32,305 nucleotides of DNA. Source: Nemertoderma westbladi. Its lineage: Eukaryota; Xenacoelomorpha; Nemertodermatida; Nemertodermatidae. Below, piece after piece: positions 20,185 through 31,100 of this stretch. The stretch lies in the NCBI GenBank assembly GCA_032718475.1, contig JAUCBJ010004785.1, positions 1 to 32,305 of the forward strand, in the 5' to 3' direction. Position numbers and translations under genes: made by a program. Below the pieces are notes generated by a model. The model was not told where the DNA came from. It worked only from the letters and a program-made list of their open reading frames with translations, and did no database searches. The stretch's first letter is position 1. The number at the start of each line of letters is the position of its first letter.

Positions 20185-20186
<2 letters not shown>

Positions 20187-20216
20187 GTGTTTGTCATCGG
20201 CTATACAATCGAACCC

Positions 20217-20988
20217 ATCTCGATGAAATCTCGCTTGCTATATCTCGTTAGAAAGGTCTCGCCCTAACTCGTTGCAACGTAATACTCAGAGCCGTCTGAG
20301 GTTCGCCCGTCTGCCGCTAGAGGGCGATTTTCGTGATTTTCGGGCGAAATTTATCGAATTATTTCGGTTCTTCTATCGGTAATTAATGATTTAGAGGGCT
20401 AACATTTATCCCACCTGGTATAAAATTAACATGGGTAGATTCGCCGTGTCCCATTCTCACAAAGTTTTTATTTTATTCGAGTGTTTAATATAAATATGTA
20501 TGATTATTTATTGATTAAAAATCAAATAGTGTATAAATATGTCATATTCGCCAAGCACGATCGAATTGGCCTATTGCTATTGAATAGGGAAGGATTGTTT
20601 TCTGTATCATAGCAACGTTAAGGTAATTATTGAACTCGCAGCTAGCTGGCTGGGCACAGATAAGGAGCAAGCAGGCTGGAGTGTTGATTGGGGTGGGTTT
20701 GGGTTGTCTATTGCTAATTGCTCAGAGTAATTCTGCTTTTTCAATCATTGGCTGCAGGGAAGGACAGGTTTATAACATTTTTGTTTTACTGTTATGAATA
20801 TTAAAAGGAAAATAATTATTTCTGTAGGCCTATACTTACAGTACTGTATTATTATTTTATCTAATAGTATACATCTAATCTCGATGAAATCTCGCTTACT
20901 ATAGCTCGTTAGATAGGTCTCGCCCTAAGTCGTTGCAACGTAATACTCAGAGCCGTCTGAAGTTCCCCCGTCTGCCGCTAGAGGGCGA
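20217..20988 (+). repeat. 111-bp direct repeats flanking a 550-bp spacer in B1
   Basis: The segment from ATCTCGATGAAATCTCGCTT to CCGCTAGAGGGCGA occurs at 20217-20327 and again at 20878-20988 with only a few differences. The same pair is found in B2 (near 22436 and 23082) and B3 (near 25075 and 25735). The spacer (ACATTTATCCCACCTGG, CATAGCAACGTTAAGG, CAATCATTGGCTGCA) is nearly identical in all three. It could be an old insertion flanked by duplicated target, or a duplicated module. Confidence 0.8.
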
Positions 20989-22200
20989 ATTGTCCGATAG
21001 TGAAAACCTGATCTTATTGGGTTGTTTTTAATGCTTTTGAGCTGAAACTTGGTAGCTATATACTGCAGCATAGGCTGTATTATTTCCGGAGTCACTGGGT
21101 TGTCTACAGTTCCCCAGTCTACCGTTAGAGGGCTAAATGTCTGAGAGTTAACATCTTCTCCAACTTTGTTATTTACAATCCGTTTAGACTGAAACTTGGT
21201 AGGCATCTACTACAGCATAGACTGTATCTTTACAGAGTAGCAGAGTCGTCTACAATTCCCCGGTCTACCGCTAGAGGGCGAAATGTCTGAAAGTTAACAT
21301 CTTCTCCAACTTTGTTATTTATAATCCATTTAGACTGAACTTGGTAGGCATCTACTACAGCATAGGCTATATCTTTACTGAGTCGCGCAGAGTTGTCTAC
21401 AGTACCCGCGTCTGCCGCTAGAGGGCGAAATGTATGAAAGTTAACATCTTCTCCAACTTTGTTATTTACAATCCTTTTAGACTGAAACTTGGTAGGCATC
21501 TACTATAGCATAGGCTATATCTTTGCGGAGTAGTAGAGTTGTTTACAGTTCCACAGTCAGCCGCAAGAGGGCGAATTGTCTGATAGTGAAAACCTCATCC
21601 CATTTGGTTCTTTTTAATCATTTTGAGCTGAAACTTGGTTGGTATCTACTACATCATAGGCTCTATCTTTACGGAGTTGCAGAGTCCTATACACTTCCCC
21701 GGTCTACCGCTAGAGGGTGAAATGTCTGAAAGTTAACATCTTCTCCAACTTTGTTATTTACAAACGGTTTAGACTGAAACTTGGTAGGCATCTACTACAG
21801 CATAGGCTCTACATTTACTGAGTCGCAGAGTTGTATACAGTTCCCCTATCTGCCGCTAGAGGGCGAATTGTCTGTTAGTGAACACCTCATCCCAATTGGT
21901 TCTTTTTAATCCCTTTGAGCTGGAACTTGGCAGGAATCTACTACAGCATATTCTGTATCTTTACGGAGTCCCAGAGTCGTCTACAGTTCTTCAGTCTACC
22001 GCTAGAGGGTGAAATGTCTGAATGTGAACATCTACACCAATTTTGTTATTTACAATCTGTTTAAGCTGAAACTTGAAAGGCAGGCATTTTACTTCACCAT
22101 AAACCCCATCTTTACCAAACTGCAGCGTCGTCTGCATTTCACCAGTCCGCAGGTAGAGGGTGGATCTGAAAGTGATAATTTTCTGGAAATTTTGTTATTT
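20960..22200 (+). repeat. Core tandem repeat of B1
   Basis: About nine units of 146-148 bp, each with CCGCTAGAGGGCGAA or a variant, GTCTGAAAGTTAACATC, TTCTCCAACTTTGTTATTTA, GACTGAAACTTGGTAGGCAT and CTACTACAGCATAGGC. Motif positions are near 20974, 21121, 21268, 21416, 21562, 21707, 21854, 21999 and 22149. The unit length is close to 3 x 49, so open frames with a repeating peptide arise by chance. Confidence 0.8.
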
Positions 22201-22327
22201 ACAATCTGCCTAAAGTTGAAACTTGACAGTTATCTCTTATGGGGGTGGTGTTTTATTTAATGATGGTGTCTGTTCCGTATGCAGTTCTCCAATCTCCCAC
22301 ACATATTCATATATAATCTGCACGTGC

Positions 22328-22367
22328 ACTAGAAAGCTGTGGCCCGAAGGGCCACAGGCTTTCTAGT
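22328..22367 (+). other. Terminal hairpin and CTAG|TC junction 4
   Basis: Family B hairpin: ACTAGAAAGC-TGTGGCCC, loop GAA, GGGCCACA-G-GCTTTCTAGT. Relative to family A one pair is now T-A (TGTGG with CCACA), again keeping the stem. CTAG is at 22363-22366, then TC. Confidence 0.8.
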
Positions 22368-25002
22368 CTAATATATATAAATATGCATTGTCTGTCTGTC
22401 TGTCTGTTTGTCATCAGCTATACAATCGAACCCATCTCGATGAAATCTCGCTTACTATAGCTCGTTAGAAAGGTCTCGCCCTAACTCGTTGCAACGTAAT
22501 ACTCAGACCCGTCTGAAGTTCCCCGTCTGCCGCTAGAGGGCGATTTTCGTGATTTTCGGGCGAAATTTATCGAATTATTTCGGTTCTTCTATCGGTAATT
22601 AATGATTTAGAGGGCTAACATTTATCCCACCTGGTATAAAATTAACATGGGTAGATTCGCCGTGTCCCATTCTCACAAAGTTTTTATTTTATTCGAGTGT
22701 TTAATATAAATATGTATGATTATTTATTGATTAAAAATCAAATAGTGTATAAATATGTCATATTCGCCAAGCACGATCGAATGGGCCTATAGTTATTGAA
22801 TAGGGAAGGATTGTTTTCTGTATCATAGCAACGTTAAGGTAATTATTGAACTCGCAGCTAGATGGCTGGGCACAGATAAGGAGCAACCAGGCTGGAGTGT
22901 TGATTGGGGTGGGTTTGGGTTGTCTGTTGCGAATTGCTCAGAGTAATTCTGCTTTCTCAATCATTGGCTGCATGGAAGGAGAGGTTTATAACATTTTTGT
23001 TTTACTGTTATGAATATTAAAAGTAAAATAATTATTTCTGTAGGCCTATATTATTTTATCTAATATTATACATCTAATCTCGATGAAATCTCGCTTACTA
23101 TAGCTCGTTAGATGGGTCTCGCCCTAACTCGTTGCAACGTAATACTCAGAGCCGTCTGAAGTTCCACCGTCTGCCGCTAGAGGGCGAATTATCCGATAGT
23201 GAAAACCTGATCTTATAGGGTTGTTTTTAATGCTTTTGAGCTGAAACGTGGTAGCTATATACTGCAGCATAGGCTGTATATTTCCGGAGTCACTGGGTTG
23301 TCTACAGTTCCCCAGTCTACCGTTAGAGGGCTAAATGTCTGAGAGTTAACATCTTCTCCAACTTTATTATTTACAATCCGTTTTGACTGAAACTTGGTAG
23401 GCATCTACTACAGCATAGGCTGAATCTTTACTGAGTCGCAGAGTCGTCTACAATTTCCCAGTCTACCGCTAGAGGGCGAAATGTCTGCAAGTTAACATCT
23501 TCTCCAACTTTGTTATTTATAATCCATTTAGACTGAACTTGATAGGCATCTACTACAGCATAGGCTATATCTTTACTGAGTCGCGCAGAGTTGTCTACAG
23601 TACCCAAGTCTGCCGCTAGAGGGCGAAATGTATGAAAGTTAACATCTTCTCAAACTTTGTTATTTACAAACCTTTTAGACTGAAACTTGGTAGGCATCTA
23701 CTATAGCATAGGCTATCTTTGCGGAGTAGTAGAGTCGTCTACAGTTCCACAGTCAGCAGCAAGAGGGCGAATTGTCTGATAGTGAAAACCTCATCCCATT
23801 TGGTTCTTTTTAATCCTTTTGAGCTGAAACTTGGCAGGTATCTACTACATCCTAGGCTCTATCTTTACGGAGTTGCAGAGTCCTATACACTTCCGCAGTC
23901 TACCGCTAGAGGGTGAAATGTCTGAAAGTTACCATCTTCTCCAACTTTGTTATTTATAATCCATTTAGACTGAACTTGGTAGGCATCTACTACAGCATAG
24001 GCTATATCTTTACTGAGTCGCGCAGAGTTGTCTACATTACCCGCGTCTGCCGCTAGAGGGCGAAATGTATGAAAGTTAACATCTCCTCCAACTTTGTTAT
24101 TTACAATCCTTTTAGACTGAAACTTGGTAGATATCTACTATAGCATAGGCTATATCTTTGTGGAGTAGTAGAGTCGTCTACAGTTCCACAGTCAGCCGCT
24201 AGAGGGGGAATTGTCTGATAGTGAAAACCTCATCCCATTTGGTTCTTTTTAATCCTTTTGAGCTGAAACTTGGCAGGTATCTACTACATCATAGGCTGTA
24301 TCTTTACGGAGTTGCAGAGTCCTATACACTTCCCCAGTCTACCGCTAGAGGGTGAAATGTCTGAAAGTTAACATCTTCTCCAACTTTGTTATTTACTAAC
24401 GGTTTAGACTGAAACTTGGTAGGCATCTACTACAACATAGGCTGTACCTTTACGGATTCGCAGAGTTGTATACAGTCCCCCCTTTTGACGCTAGAGGGCG
24501 AAATATCTGATAGTGAACACCTCATCCCATTTGGTTCTTTTTAATCCTATTGAGCTGGAACTTGGCAGGAATCTACTACAGCATATTCTGTATCTTTACG
24601 GAGTCCTAGAGTCGTCTACAGTTCTTCAGTCTATCGCTAGAGGGTGAAATGTTTGAATATGAACATCTACACCAATTTTGTTATTTACAATCTGTTTAAG
24701 CTGAAACTTGAAAGGCAGGCATTTTACTTCACCATAAACCCCATCTTTACCAAACTGCAGCGCCGTCTGCATTTTACCAGTCCGCAGGTAGAGGGTGGAT
24801 CTGAAAGTGATCATTTTCTGGAAATTTTGTTATTTACAATCTGCCTAAAGTTGAAACTTGACAGTTATCTCTTATGGGGGGTGGTGTTTTATTTAATGAT
24901 GGTGTCTGTTCCGTATGCAGTTCTAAAATCTTCCACACATATTCATATATCATCTGCACGTGCACTAGAAAGCTGTGGCCCGAAGGGCCACAGGCTTTCT
25001 AG
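22367..25002 (+). mobile_element. Rolling-circle-type element B2
   Basis: 2,636 bp. Nearly identical to B1 over the 5' module and spacer, with a much shorter microsatellite. The core is larger because a three-unit block of about 437 bp is duplicated (about 23521-23957 and 23958-24390). It ends in the family B hairpin and CTAG at 24999-25002. It carries about thirteen copies of the CTCF-like motif if the 5' module copy is included. Confidence 0.7.
23160..24840 (+). repeat. Core tandem repeat of B2 with higher-order duplication
   Basis: About twelve units. A three-unit set, recognised by AATCCATTTAGACTGAACTT, GTCGCGCAGAGTTGTC, AATGTATGAAAGTTAAC and CCACAGTCAGC, occurs once in B1 but twice here, offset by 437 bp. 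This looks like unequal exchange or replication slippage between units and accounts for the length difference from B1. Confidence 0.8.
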
Positions 25003-25003
25003 T
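24964..25003 (+). other. Terminal hairpin junction 5 (CTAG|TATATA)
   Basis: Family B hairpin with CTAG at 24999-25002. The following element begins directly with TATATATATAAATCTCG and lacks the TCTA seen after the other four junctions, so its first bases are missing. Confidence 0.75.
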
Positions 25004-26050
25004 ATATATATAAATCTCGATTGTCTGTCAGTCAGTCAGTCTGTATGTTTGTCATCGGCTATACAATCGAACCCATCTCGATGAAATCTCGCTTGCTATA
25101 GCTCGTTAGAAAGGTCTCGCCCTAACTCGTTGCAACGTAATACTCAGATCCGTCTGAAGTTCACCCGTCTGCCGCTAGAGGGCGATTTTCGTGATTTTCG
25201 GGCAAAATTTATCGAATTATTTTCGGTTCTTCTATCGGTAATTAATGATTTAGAGGGCTAACATTTATCCCACCTGGTATAAAATTAACATGAGTAGATT
25301 CGCCGTGTCCCATTCTCACAAAGTTTTTATTTTATTCGAGTGTTTAATATAAATATGTATGATTATTTATTGATTAAAAATCAAATAGTGTATAAATATG
25401 TCATATTCGACACGCAGGATCGAATTGGCCTATTGTTAGTGAATAGGGAAGGATTGTTTTCTGTATCATAGCAACGTTAAGGTAATTATTGAACTCACAG
25501 CTAGCTGGCTGGGCACAGATAAGGAGCAAGCCAGGCTGGAGTGTTGATTGGGGTGGGTTTGGGTTGTCTGTTGCAAACTGCTCAAGAGTAATTCTGCTTT
25601 CTCAATCATTGGCTGCATGGAAGGAGAGGTTTATAACATTTTTGTTTTACTGTTATGAATATTAAAAGTAAAATAATTATTTCTGTAGGCCTATACCTAC
25701 TGTATTATTATTTTATCTAATATTATACATCTAATCTCGATGAAATCTCGCTTACTATAACTCGTTAGATAGGTCTCGCCCTAACTCGTTGCAACTTAAT
25801 ACTCAGATCCGTCTGAAGTTCCCCCGTCTGCCGCTAGATGGCGAATTGTCCGATGGTGAAAACCTGATCTCATTGGGTTGTTTTTAATGCTTTTGAGCTG
25901 AAACTTTGTAGCTATATACTGCAGCATAGGCTGTATATTTCTGGAGTCACTGAGTTGTCTACAATTCCCCAGTCTACCGTTAGAAGGCTAAATGTCTGAG
26001 AGTTAACATCTTCTCCAACTTTGTTATTTACATTCCGTTTAGACTGAAAC
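25003..26050 (+). mobile_element. Rolling-circle-type element B3, 3'-truncated
   Basis: It has the 5' module, spacer, second 111-bp repeat and only about two core units. It breaks off inside a core unit after GTTTAGACTGAAAC at 26050. No hairpin follows; the next base begins the TATATATATAAATATC start of a family A element. The missing remainder of B3 is not found after the end of that A element, so a simple insertion does not explain the join. Confidence 0.65.
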
Positions 26051-26345
26051 TATATATATAAATATCATGTGTCTGTTTGTCTAAGCTATACGTTTCTACA
26101 CACAAGCACCAATCAGAGCTCGCGATACATCGAACAAAAGCTCTCATCATATGCACGTGCACTGTCGCTATCTCGAGTCTTATTTTACGCGTTTGTTTGC
26201 GTGAATGCGAATTTCGTGAATACGGTACCGGTAGCGCGGTAGGCCTAACAGTTCATTCTGTCACTCTACACATTGGGTATCGACTATTATGCTACTTTAT
26301 GATGCGCATCTACGTGATGCAGACTGCCCCGAGCACATGGACGTG

Positions 26346-26358
26346 AAACGTGGTTATA
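26346..26358. repeat. Left 13-bp target duplication of the LINE
   Basis: AAACGTGGTTATA here is repeated exactly at 29888-29900. In the uninterrupted element A2 the corresponding sequence is GAAACGTCGTTATATCG, present once. Confidence 0.9.
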
Positions 26359-26370
26359 CTACTACTACTA

Positions 26371-27928
26371 CTAGGTCGAGCAAACTCGGACAGTGGAAAT
26401 GAGATCCTTCCAGGCTTCCCGATTCTCCATAGTTGTCGCAATTTCGTTTCTCCCAAGTTCAGTATCCCTTTCAAGTTGATCTATATATGTTATGGCCGGT
26501 CGTCCACGACTACACTTTCCATGAGTTGGTTGCCAGAGAAGTAGATCTGGTATGACCTTCGCCAGCAGTGCCCACTGAATCTTAATCTGCGTTCACGGAG
26601 GGTGGTTGATACAGGTGGTATTGTACCATAAAGCTCGGCGTTTGTCATATGTTGTCTCCAGCTGATGTTTAGGGCTGCCCTTAGTAGTCTTGTGTAGCAA
26701 CCATCAATTCGTTGTTCAAGTGATTTAGTCAGTGTCCAGGTCTCACCCCCGTATAAAAATACACTTTCCACTGTGGCTCGAAAGAACTTAGTCTTCAGGT
26801 GCCTGGAGAGATCTGATTTCCAGATGGTATCCATTTTTGATAGAGCTACCCAAGCCTTTGCTTTCCTAACTTCTATGTCCTTCTTGCTACTCTCTATCCA
26901 TGATCCAAGGTACTGGAAGTCATCGACCTTCCTTAGTTGATTATTATCAATGGTTGTCAAGTTCCCATCAACATTAAAGGTCATGAATTCGGTCTTTGTA
27001 GCATTTATATGCAATCCAACCTCCTTAGCTGCCCTCTCCACTTTATTTAGTAGAAGCTGTGCATCTGCTAGCGTATTAGAGAGCAGGGCGATGTCATCCG
27101 CAAAGTCGGTGTCTGTGACTGTAGTTGCCGGATATCTACTACTTCTGTGTTCTTGAAGTGTGAATCCCAGATCTTCACCCTTTGTGGCCGTCCTCATTGC
27201 GTAATCCAGCACAATTACAAATAGTAATGGTGCTAATGTGTCACCTTGCAGTACGCCAGCCAGGATAGAGAAAAACTCAGTTTCACCATCTGGTGAGAGT
27301 ACCTGCACTTCTGTGTCACAATATAACAATCCAATGCCAGCAACAATTACTTCTGGTATTCCATAAGCTCTTAGGATTTCAAGCATTTTACCTCTATGGA
27401 TGGAGTCGAATGCCTTCTTGAAGTCCACAAAAGTCATGACTGCGGGGAGATTCTTTGACTTAATTCCTTCAATCAGTCTCCGTAGTGCAAGTATCTGAGC
27501 TATTGTTGATCTACTTGGTCGAAATCCGTTTTGGCTCTTACGCAGTAGTTTCTCTATTTGAGGCCTAATCCTATATAGAATCATTTTATTGTATATTTTA
27601 GCAGCTACCACAAGCAGACAGATCCCACGATAGTTTGTTGGTATGCCGAGGTCTCCTTTCTTGGGGAGAGGCTTTAGTCCAAATTGGTGGTGGCTTGTCC
27701 CCTTTTAACATCCGGTTGCAAGCAAACATTCAATAATGGTCTGTTTAGCACTCCTGTTTTCCATAACTCCGCTGGGATTTCATCTAATCCACTTACTTTA
27801 TTATTGGACATGCTTTTAATGCTTCTTTGGAGTTCGGCAGGTGTGAAGTCCCCTGTTTCTATAGGTAGTGTCTTGTCATATATTTTCCTTGTAGGGCTGA
27901 CCTCGATGTTTGGTGGCAGCCCAAGCAA
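26371..27928 (-). pseudogene. LINE reverse transcriptase and C-terminal region
   Basis: The 5' part (to 27674) holds the region before the RT fingers (NNKVSGLDEIPAELWKTG). A frameshift in about 27600-27720 leads into a 373-codon frame with NGFRPSRSTIAQI, the first catalytic Asp in FVDFKKAFDS, GVLQGDTLAP, and the active site DFADDIALLS (residues 170-173 of that frame, near 27093-27104). KTEFM, FLYGGETWTL and the GHCWRR region follow. A second frameshift near 26490-26530 precedes GRPAITYIDQLERDTELGRN and a tail ending at the TAG at 26371-26373, the first triplet of the terminal (TAG)n. The catalytic residues survive. The role in the live element is target-primed reverse transcription of its own RNA. 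Confidence 0.85.
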
Positions 27929-29529
27929 GTTGCTGAAGTGATTTTTCCACTTCCCAACATGTTCTTCAGGACTATCGGCTTTGAGGAGCCCCTTTGCACA
28001 ACTTTTCCGACCAGATTTACAGTTTGCCAGGTAAGTCTTGATTGTTGCTGTATGTGAGCAGTTGTAATTGCTTCAGTTTTATCCTGTATGTACTTTTCCT
28101 GGCTGATGTTGTAGGCCAATTTAAGATCGTCCTTAGCTTTCTCAACCTTGTTAATGTTTTCAGTTGTTGGTTGTTCGGTTTTAACTTTGTAGGCTATCTT
28201 AAGATCTTCTCTCTTACAAGTAACCTCAGAGTTTTGCCATGGCACATACTGTTTTCGTTTGGGTTTCTGGGGGATATGCCTCTTAGCTGATTCCTTGTGG
28301 GCTGTTATTATATTCTGGTATATTGAATCGGTGGATTGGTCTTCATCAATTGACTGAAGTGCTTCAAAGCGGTTTTGAACTTCTACTGTATAAGCATCCT
28401 TTACAGCATTGTCAGTTCTGAGTTTCTCCCAGTCATATTTGATTTGCTTGCTTGTCCTGGGTTTGCTGGCTCTCAAACTGAGTCTTATCTCTGCAGTCAC
28501 AATTCTGTGGTCCGAACCGATTAGGTTGAACGAGCTGTATGCCTCGCAGTTGACCATGCTGTTTCTCCACTTTTTGTTTATAAGGATGTAATCCAGTTGT
28601 GCTTTGGTTCCATTGGGGTATGGAAAGGTCCATAGCTTCCCCTTACTCTTTTCGAATGTGTTGTTTGTTGGTATCAATTCACATTATTCCATTAGGTCTA
28701 AAAGTAAGTACCCATTTCTGTTAGAACTGGTGTTATAGGTATATAACCCTTGATGTCTTCTGGGCCAATTTGCGCATTCAGGTCACCAGCAATGACTTTA
28801 ACATTGTGTCTCGGAATGTCCTTTATAAGTCCAGTCAGTTCTTCATAAAACTTGACTGCTTGTTCTGACTCTGAGGCATTGGTTGGACTGTAGCAACATA
28901 TAACTGTTGCCTTGGGATTCCCATCAAATGTTGTGATCATAACCCTGGAATTTATAGATTCGATGTTGTTTAGGGTCTTAAGTGCAAATGGGCTTAGCAG
29001 AATTCCTACTCCACCAATTGATGCATTGGCCGAGTTTCTTACTGCTGAGCTTGTTACTAACGTCCATCCATTTCCAATGTCATTGTACTTCATGGCAGTG
29101 TCTTCATGATAAATCCGATGTTCTTGGATGCAGATGATGTCGATGTTATATTCCATTGCCAGAGCGACCATGTCACCCTGTTTGGTATGTGCTTTCAGCG
29201 TGCATGCGTTCATTGTCGCAATCTTTAGTGTCTTTTTACATTTCAACAGGTTGGTTCTTCTTTCTTCTCTGTCTTCTGTTCCAGTAGCCAATTTATCGAC
29301 CCCAGCCTGGTGTACCACTGAGGGATGCGGTCCTTGTTGGCCCGGGCGACGACCAAGCTGGTAGTTCTCCTGGAGGGTTCTCATACTCATATCTTTCAGT
29401 TGCGGGAGTAAACCGCTTGTGGTCGCAACTCCTACAAGCGTCTTCGCAGTAGGTCGCCATTGGTTGATTACCTTCCGCCGACCTTGTCAGCATGTCTAGC
29501 CGTTGGTTGATTACCTTCCGCCTATCCAT
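27859..29529 (-). pseudogene. LINE apurinic-type endonuclease and linker
   Basis: The likely start is the ATG at 29529 (MDRRKVINQ). A frameshift around 29300-29390 leads into a frame with the exonuclease-endonuclease-phosphatase fold: LKIATMNACTLK, IICIQEHR (catalytic Glu), GGVGILLS, TVICCYSPTN and VIAGDLNAQIG (catalytic Asp and Asn). Near 28700 another small indel and a TAA separate this from the next frame, beginning at LIPTNNTFE, which has QLDYILINK and SDHRIVTAEIRL (catalytic Asp-His). A Lys/Glu-rich linker then leads toward the RT and loses frame near 27900. This nuclease nicks target DNA to prime reverse transcription. All expected motif blocks are present. Confidence 0.8.
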
Positions 29530-29887
29530 GGCCTACAGCCCTGCTGCCGACTGTAAGGGTCCTTTTGTTACACCCTGAACCAAGTGTGCCTCCTGGGTTA
29601 GGTAACCTAACAATGGTAGAGGAGCATCCAGTATAGACAGGGCGGGGTGTGTATCATTTCTAATGCAGATGCGTATCAAGCCTTTGCCTTCAATGGTGCC
29701 CTAGGCGCTATAGCCATCAATGACTTATTTAGTTGACGGGGCTGAACCAACCCACTCTTGATCAACTAAATAATGAATAGGCTATGCTTATGGGGCCTGC
29801 CCTACTGGGCTGACAGGTACAGGTAGTACCACATTACTGCCATAGTGGTAGCAGGATCTGGGGACCTGACCTGACACTTCGGCCCAC
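29530..29887 (-). other. 5' untranslated region of the LINE
   Basis: About 360 bases without a coding frame. Two inverted repeats are visible. TTATTTAGTTGA (29725-29736) and TCAACTAAATAA (29762-29773) form a perfect 12-bp stem with a 25-base loop. TACCAC and GTGGTA near the 5' end form a second, shorter stem. Nearby on the plus strand the 21-base word starting GTTGGTTGATTACC occurs twice (about 29460 and 29502). LINE 5' ends can hold promoters or self-cleaving ribozymes; neither is demonstrated. Confidence 0.5.
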
Positions 29888-29900
29888 AAACGTGGTTATA
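29888..29900. repeat. Right 13-bp target duplication of the LINE
   Basis: An exact copy of AAACGTGGTTATA at 26346-26358; element A3 continues with TCGAGGC immediately after. Confidence 0.9.
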
Positions 29901-30049
29901 TCGAGGCAAATTTTATGCATAATTTATGTGTGAAAGCGTATTTGTGGTCAAGTTGGGCTATAACCATTTTCGGCTAAATTACTGGTCAACCAGCAGGAAA
30001 CTCTATAATAGCGGTTGCACCACCAGACTTAATCTGTTCTAAATGATAA

Positions 30050-31100
30050 TTTGCAGATCTGTTCCCGACCATAGACTGTGTGTTTGGGAGGACACTGATC
30101 AATCTGCAGTTCTCTGGTCTGCCGCTAGGGTGCGAAATGTACGAAACTGAATATACCTCTCCCATTTCGTTGTTTATAATGCTTTTTTGCTGATACTTGC
30201 CAGAGAGAGGTCTGCTACACCATAGACTGCGTGTTTGTGGATAACTCTGAGCAATCTGCAATTCCTCTGTCTGCCACTAGGGTCCAAATGTCTGAAAGTG
30301 AAAACCTTATCCCATTTCGTTATTAATAATGCTTTTAGGCTGATACTTGGCAGAGGTCTACTACATCATTGACTGCGTGTTTGGGGAGGAGCTAAAACCA
30401 GTCTGCATTTATCCAGTCTACCGCTAGGGGGCCCAATGTCTGAAAGTGAAAACCTTATCCCATTTCGTTATTAATATGCTTTTAGGCTGACACTTGGCAA
30501 ATGTGTATTGCACCATAGGGTGTGTGTCTGGGGAGGATGCCGAACAAACTGCAGTTCTCCATTCGGCCGCTAGGGGGCGAAATGTCTGAAAGTGAAAACC
30601 CTCTCCCATTTCGATGTTTATAATGCTTTTAGGCTGATGCTTGGCAGAGGTCTACTACACCATAGACTGCGTGTTTGTGGAGAACTCTGACCAATCTGCA
30701 ATTTCTCAGTCTGCCGCTAGAGGGTTAAATCTCTCAAGTGAAATCCTTCTCCCATTTCGTTGTTTCTAATGCTTTTTTGCTTATACTTGGGAAAGGTATA
30801 CTTGACCATAGGCTGTGTGTTTGGGGAGAACGCTAACCAATCTGCAGTTCTCTAATCTACTGCCAGGGTGCGAAATGTCTGAAAAGTGCAAACATTCTCA
30901 CATTGATTTATTAAAAATGCTTTTAGGCTGATAATTGTCAGAGGTCTACTGTACTACAGTATGTACATCATAAGGCTACCTTTGTGAAGGAGGTTGAGCA
31001 GTCCGCAGTTCTCCAGTCCGCCACTAGGGGACGAATTGTCTGAAAGTGAAATCCTCCCATTTTGATTCTTGGCAGCGATCTAAAAGTACCTACTAAACTA
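30050..31100 (+). repeat. Core tandem repeat of A3
   Basis: About seven units of roughly 147 bp, motif copies near 30121, 30271, 30420, 30566, 30713, 30860 and 31021 in the same orientation as all the others. Two copies have lost G residues in the core (CTAGGGTGCG, CTAGGGTCC). Confidence 0.75.

Larger units (their letters stand above)
20085..22366 (+). mobile_element. Rolling-circle-type element B1
   Basis: 2,282 bp, TC start, CTAG end at 22363-22366. It has TATATATAAATCTCG, a perfect (GTCT)17 at 20117-20184, and a 5' module starting CGGCTATACAATCGAACCC. A 111-bp segment occurs twice (20217-20327 and 20878-20988) on either side of a 550-bp AT-rich spacer. Then come about nine core repeats and a family-B hairpin preceded by ATTCATATATAATCTGCACG. 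Open frames are short and repeat-driven. The family differs from A in its 5' module and 3' approach but shares the terminal hairpin arms and the core motif. Confidence 0.7.
26359..29887 (-). mobile_element. Full-length RTE-like non-LTR retrotransposon (LINE), decayed
   Basis: 3,529 bp between perfect 13-bp target duplications. On the minus strand it has a 5' region of about 360 bases, then one long ORF with apurinic-type endonuclease followed by reverse transcriptase, and a 3' end made of (TAG)5. The endonuclease-RT order, single ORF, short length and microsatellite tail fit the RTE/RTEX group, and the RT resembles the 'endonuclease-reverse transcriptase' sequences common in invertebrate genomes. 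The clade is not certain. Frameshifts and a stop show that this copy is inactive. It lies inside rolling-circle element A3 and so is the younger insertion. Confidence 0.85.

Noticed and set aside
20200-20220. tRNA or SINE B box in the complement of CAATCGAACCC
   Set aside because: GGTTCGATTGT fits the first half of the B box but lacks the closing C, and no A box or tRNA fold is near.
20925-21499. Minus-strand frames with a repeating peptide (NKVGEDVNFQTF)
   Set aside because: The repeat period is close to 3 x 49 bases, so one open unit stays open in the next; no coding sign beyond that.
15784-25002. CRISPR-like array of repeats and spacers
   Set aside because: Units are long, contiguous and diverged throughout, with no constant-length unique spacers, in an animal genome.
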